The notes beneath the pieces are model-generated. The model saw nothing but the letters and a program-made list of their open reading frames with translations. It did not search any database and was not told the DNA's origin. DNA of 64,000 nt from Phenylobacterium deserti (GTDB lineage: Bacteria; Pseudomonadota; Alphaproteobacteria; Caulobacterales; Caulobacteraceae): positions 248,001 through 312,000 of the forward strand of contig NZ_QFYR01000004.1 of the NCBI RefSeq assembly GCF_003254705.1. The letters are read 5' to 3'. Shown here in pieces: positions 59,744 to 64,000 of the stretch. The translations under genes were made by a program, and so were the position numbers. Each line of letters starts with the position of its first letter. Position 1 is the stretch's first letter.

Positions 59744-60026
59744 GCGGCTCTGCGCTTCCAAACGGCCGCCGCGCCCCAAGTCGCTGCGCCTCCAGGCCGG
59801 ACCCGCCGCCCCGCCCCTTTGCTAGAGGGGACAGGCGCGAAGGTCCGGCCGGCGCAGGCTTCAGACGGGAAAGGCGACCGCACCCGACCGGACGGAGCCC
59901 TCCTGCGACGGGACGGGAGCTTCCGATCCGGCCCGCGGCGCCAAAACGGCGCACGCCGACGGCCTTCCAGGCCGCCACGGGCCCGAACCGGCCCATGCCT
60001 TCTCCGGTTAACCGCCTTTGCTAAGC

Positions 60027-60332
60027 TTACCTGCTCTGCGACACCGCAAAGACGGTCAGCAGCAGCCCTGTGAGCGCGAACCCCAGCACCGCCATGACGA
60101 TGGCGGCCCGGGGCCGCCCGTGCTTCATCAGCACCCAGCCCGCTCCCGGCGCGGCCACCGGCCCCAGCGCCATGCCCAACACCAAGGGCCAGGCCTTGCC
60201 CGCCCAGCCGGTCAGCGCCATCAGGGCGAACATCCACCCTGGCATCAGCATCGACAGGGCCCCGGCCCCCGACGCCAGCCCCACCAACACCGGCGCGACG
60301 TCCTCGATGCGGATACGTGTCTTGCGAGCCAT
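60027..60332 (-). CDS. Small membrane protein, 101 residues
   Basis: The product MARKTRIRIEDVAPVLVGLA begins with a basic stretch and has about three hydrophobic helices (AGALSMLMPGWMFALMALTGWAG, WPLVLGMALGPVAAPGAGWVL, AAIVMAVLGFALTGLLLTVFAV). No family is recognised. Its start lies just before repeat copy B. The 283 bases between 59744 and 60026 hold GC-rich sequence with no supported gene. Confidence 0.65.
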   Translation of the reverse strand: MARKTRIRIEDVAPVLVGLASGAGALSMLMPGWMFALMALTGWAGKAWPLVLGMALGPVAAPGAGWVLMKHGRPRAAIVMAVLGFALTGLLLTVFAVSQSR

Positions 60333-60347
60333 CCCGCACCCTAACCA

Positions 60348-60459
60348 GATGCTCCCCCTCAGGGGGAGCTGTCGCGAAGCGACTGAGGGGGTTCATAAGG
60401 CGCAGTCCCTGCCTGAAACCCCCTCCGGCCTTCGGCCACCTCCCCCTGAGGGGAGGATC
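60348..60459. repeat. Palindromic intergenic repeat, copy B (full)
   Basis: It starts GATGCTCCCCCTCAGGGGGA, then GTCGCGAAGCGAC and TGAGGGGGTTCATAAGG, and ends with CTCCCCCTGAGGGGAGGATC. It lies 42 bases before the DUF559 gene. Confidence 0.85.
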
Positions 60460-60501
60460 TTGGAGCTTGACCGCAGGCTAGCCTCCCCGCCTGATCTGCG
60501 A

Positions 60502-60852
60502 ATGGACGCGCCGCGCCCCACCAAGGACTTCGCCCGGACCCTGCGCCGGCGCATGAGCCTCCCGGAAGTTCTCCTCTGGCGCACGCTCAAAGGCCGCCAG
60601 CTGCACGGCCTCCACTTCCGCCGACAGCACCCGATCGGCCCCTACGTCCTCGACTTCTATTGCGACCAGCTCCAGCTCGCGGTGGAGATCGACGGCGACA
60701 CCCACCTCGCCCGCACGGACGCCGACGCCGCCCGCGACGCCTGGCTCACCGCGCAAGGCATCCAGACGGTCCGCATCTCCGCACGTGACGTCCTGGACTC
60801 CCACGACGCCGGAGCCTCCCTGATCGAGAACGCGATCCAGCTCCGCGGCTGA
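60502..60852 (+). CDS. DUF559 (Vsr-like) endonuclease domain protein
   Basis: The product is 116 residues from ATG 60502. It has the DUF559 pattern: RTLRRRMSLPEVLLWRTLKGRQLHGLHFRRQHPIGPYVLDFYCDQLQLAVEIDGDTHL, with the PD-(D/E)xK-like catalytic elements (LDFYC and VEIDGD), then RDAWLTAQGIQTVRISARDVL. It probably cuts DNA, as Vsr-type enzymes do, but no target is known. It is flanked on both sides by copies of the palindromic repeat: copy B ends 42 bases upstream, and half-copy C begins at its stop codon. Confidence 0.85.
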   Translation: MDAPRPTKDFARTLRRRMSLPEVLLWRTLKGRQLHGLHFRRQHPIGPYVLDFYCDQLQLAVEIDGDTHLARTDADAARDAWLTAQGIQTVRISARDVLDSHDAGASLIENAIQLRG

Positions 60853-60896
60853 AACCCCCTCCGGCCTTCGGCCACCTCCCCCTGAAGGGGAGGATC
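60853..60896. repeat. Palindromic intergenic repeat, copy C (3' half)
   Basis: It contains only the second half (AACCCCCTCCGG, CTCCCCCTGAAGGGGAGGATC) and touches the DUF559 stop codon. The linker AACGCCGCGCCA connects it to copy D. Confidence 0.75.
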
Positions 60897-60908
60897 AACG
60901 CCGCGCCA

Positions 60909-61021
60909 GATGCTCCCTCTCAGGGGGAGCTGTCGCGCAGCGACTGAGGGGGTTCATAGGGCGCAGTCCCGGCCTGCAAGCCCCTCCGGCCTTCGGCCAC
61001 CTCCCGCTGAAGGGGAGGAGC
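60909..61021. repeat. Palindromic intergenic repeat, copy D (full)
   Basis: This full element reads GATGCTCCCTCTCAGGGGGA at its start and ends CTCCCGCTGAAGGGGAGGAGC. It carries small substitutions relative to copy E, with the same 12-base linker on each side, so copies C, D and E form a tandem array with a 125-base period. Confidence 0.8.
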
Positions 61022-61033
61022 AACGCCGCGCCA

Positions 61034-61146
61034 GATGCTCCCCCTCAGGGGGAGCTGTCGCGAAGCGACTGAGGGGGTTCATAGGGCGCTGGCCGCGGCT
61101 GAACCCCCCTCCGGCCTTCGGCCACCTCCCCCTGAGGGGGAGGATC
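61034..61146. repeat. Palindromic intergenic repeat, copy E (full)
   Basis: It begins GATGCTCCCCCTCAGGGGGA and ends CTCCCCCTGAGGGGGAGGATC, 15 bases before the TauE/SafE-type gene. It starts exactly 125 bases after copy D. Confidence 0.85.
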
Positions 61147-61161
61147 ATCTACACCACCCCC

Positions 61162-61950
61162 ATGGACCTTTCCCTCGGCGCCATCGGCGCGCTCACCCTC
61201 GTGGCCGCGGCGGCCGGGTTCGTGGACGCCATCGCCGGAGGCGGCGGGCTGATCACCGTGCCGGCCCTGCTGACCGCCGGGATCAGCCCGGTGGCCGCCA
61301 TCGCCACCAACAAGGTGCAAGGCAGCGTCGGCACGGCCTCCGCCACCTGGAGCTTCTGGCGCGCCGGGCTGATCGACTTTCGCCGCATCGCCTGGCCGAT
61401 CGCCGCCACCTTTGTCGGCGCGGGCCTGGGCGCCTTTGCCCTGCAGTTCGCCTCCACCCGCTGGCTGCTGGTGGCCCTGCCCCTCTTGCTGGCGGCCATC
61501 GCCCTCTACTTCCTGTTCGGCCCCAAGGCCTCGGACGAGGACATCCGCGCGCGCCTCACCCCCGCCGCCTATTCCGTCGTGGCCTTCGCCATCGGCTTCT
61601 ATGACGGCTTCTTCGGCCCCGGCACCGGCTCCTTTTTCGCCCTGTCCCTGGTCACCCTGCTGGGCATGGGCCTGACGCGGGCCACCGCCCACACCAAGGC
61701 GCTGAACCTGACCAGCAACGCCATCTCCGTCGCCGTGCTGGCGTTGGGCGGCCACGTCCTGTGGACCTTGGGCGCCTGCATGGCGGTGGGCCAGTTCATC
61801 GGCGGCCGCCTCGGCTCCCACGCCGCCATGCGCTTCGGCCCGCGCCTGATCCGCCCCCTGCTGGCGGTCGTTTGCATCGGCATGACCGTCAAATTGCTCA
61901 GCGACTCGGCCAATCCGCTGCGCCTTCTCGTTCAGGACGCTTTTCGTTAG
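61162..61950 (+). CDS. TSUP family transporter (TauE/SafE-like)
   Basis: The product is 262 residues with about eight membrane helices. The motif VDAIAGGGGLITVPALLTAG and its second-half counterpart GFYDGFFGPGTGSFFALSLVTLLGMGL are the paired signatures of TSUP transporters. These export or import sulfite, sulfonates or other organic anions; substrate is not predictable. The ATG lies 15 bases after repeat copy E, which therefore sits where a promoter or leader would be. A 12-base-pair hairpin lies downstream. Confidence 0.9.
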   Translation: MDLSLGAIGALTLVAAAAGFVDAIAGGGGLITVPALLTAGISPVAAIATNKVQGSVGTASATWSFWRAGLIDFRRIAWPIAATFVGAGLGAFALQFASTRWLLVALPLLLAAIALYFLFGPKASDEDIRARLTPAAYSVVAFAIGFYDGFFGPGTGSFFALSLVTLLGMGLTRATAHTKALNLTSNAISVAVLALGGHVLWTLGACMAVGQFIGGRLGSHAAMRFGPRLIRPLLAVVCIGMTVKLLSDSANPLRLLVQDAFR

Positions 61951-62072
61951 GGTGCGAAGCATCCGTTCGAGCCGACCGCTCGTATTGAGAGATGCCCTGC
62001 CTGCGGACGGCGGCTCGCACACGAGAGCCCCACAGCCGCCCGGCGCTTGCCCAGCGCCAACCCGTCAGGCCC

Positions 62073-62107
62073 GGCGGCGGCCGTTGTCTGGAGCGACGGC
62101 CGCCGCC
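62073..62107 (+). terminator. 12-base-pair hairpin after the TSUP gene
   Basis: GGCGGCGGCCGT pairs perfectly with ACGGCCGCCGCC around an 11-base loop (TGTCTGGAGCG). It follows the TSUP stop by 123 bases and is followed by GATCTTCTG, with no T-run. Confidence 0.5.
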
Positions 62108-62177
62108 GATCTTCTGCGGCTGAAGAAATCCAACTCAAAATTTGCCTTACAGCCGGACGCGTGTTCTCCTTTCGTTC

Positions 62178-62786
62178 ATGAACGAGCCCGCGGCCCTGGC
62201 CGAGCAGCAGCTGAACGTCCTGGGACGCCTGGCCGACCTCGGCCTGGCGCTCGCCACGACCCTGCAGCGCCGCGCGCTCGAAGCCGAAGACAGCCACGAG
62301 GCCGCCGAGCTCGCCCTCGCCTTCCAGCGCACCGCCCGGGTGGTCGGCCAGTCCATCGCCCTGCAGGACCGCCTGGCCCGCGAGAAAGCCCGCGACCGCC
62401 GCGAGCGTGAGGCGCGCCCGGTTGAGGCCCGCCAGATCGAGGCCCGCGCCTCCGAACCGCGCTGCGCGTCCGAGCCCGACGCCGCCTTCCAGCCAGAAGC
62501 CTTCCGCCCCTTCGGCCTCGACGACGACACCCTGTTCGAGCACTTCCGCAACGACGTGCTGGAAGCCATCGCCGACCGCCTCTGCGACAAGCTCTCCCGC
62601 CTTGCCCCCGCGGGCGAAGCCGACGAGCACGACGATGAGGATGAGGACGACAGAAGATCCTCCCCCTCAGGGGGAGGTGTCGGCAAAGCCGACGGAGGGG
62701 GTTTCACCCGCGGCCTACGCCCCTTGAACCCCCTCACCGGCTTCGCCGGAGCTCCCCCTGAAGGGGAGCATCGAAGTTCCGCCTAG
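62178..62786 (+). CDS. Helical hypothetical protein with a repeat-encoded C-terminus
   Basis: The product is 202 residues from ATG 62178. Residues 1-150 are helical and charged (LAEQQLNVLGRLADLGLALATTLQRRALEAEDSHEAAELALAFQRTARVV; FRPFGLDDDTLFEHFRNDVLEAIADRL), with an acidic stretch DEHDDEDEDD at about 150-159. From about residue 160 (RRSSPSGGG) to the end the sequence is translated from palindromic repeat copy F, so the last 40 or so residues were gained by repeat insertion. I do not recognise a family; the body looks like a DNA- or protein-associated helical protein. Confidence 0.65.
   Translation: MNEPAALAEQQLNVLGRLADLGLALATTLQRRALEAEDSHEAAELALAFQRTARVVGQSIALQDRLAREKARDRREREARPVEARQIEARASEPRCASEPDAAFQPEAFRPFGLDDDTLFEHFRNDVLEAIADRLCDKLSRLAPAGEADEHDDEDEDDRRSSPSGGGVGKADGGGFTRGLRPLNPLTGFAGAPPEGEHRSSA
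62656..62772. repeat. Palindromic intergenic repeat, copy F, within a coding region
   Basis: It runs from GATCCTCCCCCTCAGGGGGA to CTCCCCCTGAAGGGGAGCATC and lies inside the 3' end of the helical-protein gene, in frame. The middle sequence differs most from the other copies (GTCGGCAAAGCCGAC in place of GTCGCGAAGCGAC). Confidence 0.75.
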
Positions 62787-63055
62787 GCCAGCAGATCCCG
62801 ATAGTCATGGCTGCGCCGCAGCCAGGCGGCCGCATAGCCGCAGATGGGCGTGATCTTCAGCCCCTTGTCCTTCGCATCCTGCGCCACCGCCGACATCAGC
62901 CGGCCGGCCGCCCCGCTGCCTCTCAGCGCCGGGGGCGAGAACACGTAGTCGATGTACATCCGGTCGCCGGTGAGCCGGTAGTCCGCATAGGACACCTCCC
63001 CCTGCTCCTCCATCTCGTACCGTGACCGTGCGGGATCGTTGCGCAGCTCGCTCAT
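62783..63055 (-). CDS. Small GNAT-like acetyltransferase (YjdJ-type), 90 residues
   Basis: The product MSELRNDPARSRYEMEEQGE contains YADYRLTGDRMYIDYVFSPPALRGSGAAGRLMSAVAQDAKDKGLKITPICGYAAAWLRR, the single-domain short GNAT family (PF14542), with the acetyl-CoA loop R-G-S-G-A-A-G-R-L. Substrate unknown. Its TAG stop shares CTAG with the convergent repeat-tailed gene. Confidence 0.85.
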   Translation of the reverse strand: MSELRNDPARSRYEMEEQGEVSYADYRLTGDRMYIDYVFSPPALRGSGAAGRLMSAVAQDAKDKGLKITPICGYAAAWLRRSHDYRDLLA

Positions 63056-63102
63056 GATGGGAGAACTTAGGAACCGCCCGATCCGATCCCAACGGCCCAG
63101 TT

Positions 63103-63148
63103 CCTCCCCCTCTGGGGGAGGGGAACCGCGAAGCGGTGGAGGGGGTCC
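63103..63148. repeat. Palindromic intergenic repeat, copy G (5' half)
   Basis: It consists of the first half only: CCTCCCCCTCTGGGGGAGG, then ACCGCGAAGCGGT and GGAGGGGGTCCG. It lies between the GNAT gene and the thiolase gene. Confidence 0.7.
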
Positions 63149-63163
63149 GCTCAGACCCTCGCC

Positions 63164-64000
63164 TCACACCAGCTCCACCGCCATCGCCGTCGCCTCGCCG
63201 CCGCCGATGCACAGGCTGGCCAGCCCGCGCTTGCCGCCGGTCTGCTCCAGCGCGCTGAGCAAGGTGGCCAGGATCCGCGCCCCCGACGCCCCGATCGGGT
63301 GGCCCAGGGCGCAGGCCCCGCCGTGGACGTTCAGCTTGGCCCGGTCGATCCCCAGCTCCCGCTCGGCGATCATCGCCACCACGGCGAAGGCCTCGTTGAC
63401 CTCGAACAGGTCGACGTCGTCGACGCTCCAGCCGGCCTTCTTCAGCGCCTTCTGCATGGCAGGCACGGGCGCGGTGGTGAACAGCCCGGGCTCGTGGGCA
63501 TGGGCCGCGTGGCTCACCACCCGCGCCACCACCTTGAGGCCCAGCCGCTCGGCCACCGAGGCGCGGGTCATCACCAGGGCCGCCGCCCCGTCGCTGATCG
63601 AGGAGGCGTTGGCCGCGGTGATCGCCCCGTCCTTGGCGAAGGCGGGCTTCAGGGTCGGGATCTTGTTCGGGTCGGCCTTCAGCGGCTGCTCGTCATGCTC
63701 CACCAGCACCGCGCCCTTGCGGGAGACCACCTCGAAGGGGACGATCTCCCGGGCGAAGGCGCCGCTCTCGGTCGCCTGCCGCGCCTTGGCCAGCGAGCCG
63801 ATGGCGTACTCGTCCATCGCCTCGCGGGTGAACTGGTACTGCCGCGCGGTCTCCTCGGCGAAGGAGCCCATCAGCCGGCCGGGCTCGTAGGCGTCCTCCA
63901 GCCCGTCCAGGTACATGCTGTCCAGGATGGCGTCGTGGCCGATCCGCGCCCCGCCGCGGTGCTTGGCCAGCAGGTACGGCGCGCCGGTCATGCTCTCCAT
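63164..64000 (-). CDS. Acetyl-CoA C-acyltransferase (thiolase), partial
   Basis: The C-terminal 278 residues of a thiolase are present; the N-terminus, with the acyl-accepting Cys, lies beyond the window edge. Motifs are MESMTGAPYLL, NEAFAVVAMIAERELG, the catalytic His in HGGACALGHPIGASG and the catalytic Cys in SLCIGGGEATAMAVEL. It cleaves or forms acetoacyl-CoA in fatty acid breakdown or PHB-type metabolism. The first visible Met is internal. Confidence 0.93.
   Translation of the reverse strand: MESMTGAPYLLAKHRGGARIGHDAILDSMYLDGLEDAYEPGRLMGSFAEETARQYQFTREAMDEYAIGSLAKARQATESGAFAREIVPFEVVSRKGAVLVEHDEQPLKADPNKIPTLKPAFAKDGAITAANASSISDGAAALVMTRASVAERLGLKVVARVVSHAAHAHEPGLFTTAPVPAMQKALKKAGWSVDDVDLFEVNEAFAVVAMIAERELGIDRAKLNVHGGACALGHPIGASGARILATLLSALEQTGGKRGLASLCIGGGEATAMAVELV

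Overview
The window is high-GC alphaproteobacterial DNA. Several traits point to the Caulobacterales (Caulobacter or Phenylobacterium type): many TonB-dependent receptors, a LexA box of the GTTC-N7-GTTC form at uvrB, a KaiC-like ATPase paired with a hybrid kinase, and a family of short palindromic intergenic repeats. The genus is an inference. No rRNA, tRNA, CRISPR array or complete insertion sequence was found.

Positions 1-21 kb hold nutrient uptake and aldehyde handling. A partial DUF4153 gene is followed by a divergent DJ-1/PfpI enzyme and GlxA-type regulator pair, an alginate-export-type porin, and a siderophore-type TonB receptor with two Fur boxes in its leader. Next comes an operon of TonB receptor, Tat-exported sulfatase and formylglycine-generating enzyme, which looks like a complete module for importing and desulfating a sulfated compound. 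A PaoABC-type periplasmic molybdenum aldehyde oxidoreductase is divergent from an AraC regulator. A LysR gene is divergent from a YahK-type alcohol dehydrogenase, with a clear LysR box between them. A large hybrid histidine kinase closes the section.

Positions 21-37 kb hold pyrophosphatase, a metallo-beta-lactamase-fold protein, a zinc-peptidase-like protein, an FAD dehydrogenase and a GAF-domain kinase. A TonB receptor / LacI regulator / sugar acetyltransferase locus follows, with two matching LacI-type operators. An ArsR/SRPBCC/GST operon, a TraB/GumN protein and a CHASE3-type chemoreceptor with a CheR-tether-like tail come next.

Positions 37-49 kb hold a short response regulator, then a compact operon of B12-type radical SAM protein, GT4 glycosyltransferase and sulfotransferase. 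That operon is preceded by two adjacent perfect palindromes and a hairpin at the ribosome-binding site. An ABC-F ATPase, a VOC protein and a KaiC-like ATPase / hybrid kinase operon follow.

Positions 49-54 kb contain decay: a DUF6683 gene interrupted by one in-frame TAA, and a frameshifted remnant of a TonB-receptor plug. Functional genes here are map, a SleB-type hydrolase, a glycine-zipper protein and a PadR / membrane-protein pair with four 14-bp tandem repeats at the PadR start.

Positions 54-64 kb hold uvrB with its SOS box and a lower-GC accessory island encoding a DGQHR-domain protein and a HEPN-like partner. They also hold all seven copies of the palindromic repeat family, several of them flanking a DUF559 (Vsr-like) endonuclease gene. 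The window ends in a thiolase gene cut by the edge. The strongest candidates for undescribed biology are the DGQHR/HEPN-like island, the repeat/DUF559 association and the radical SAM/glycosyltransferase/sulfotransferase operon.
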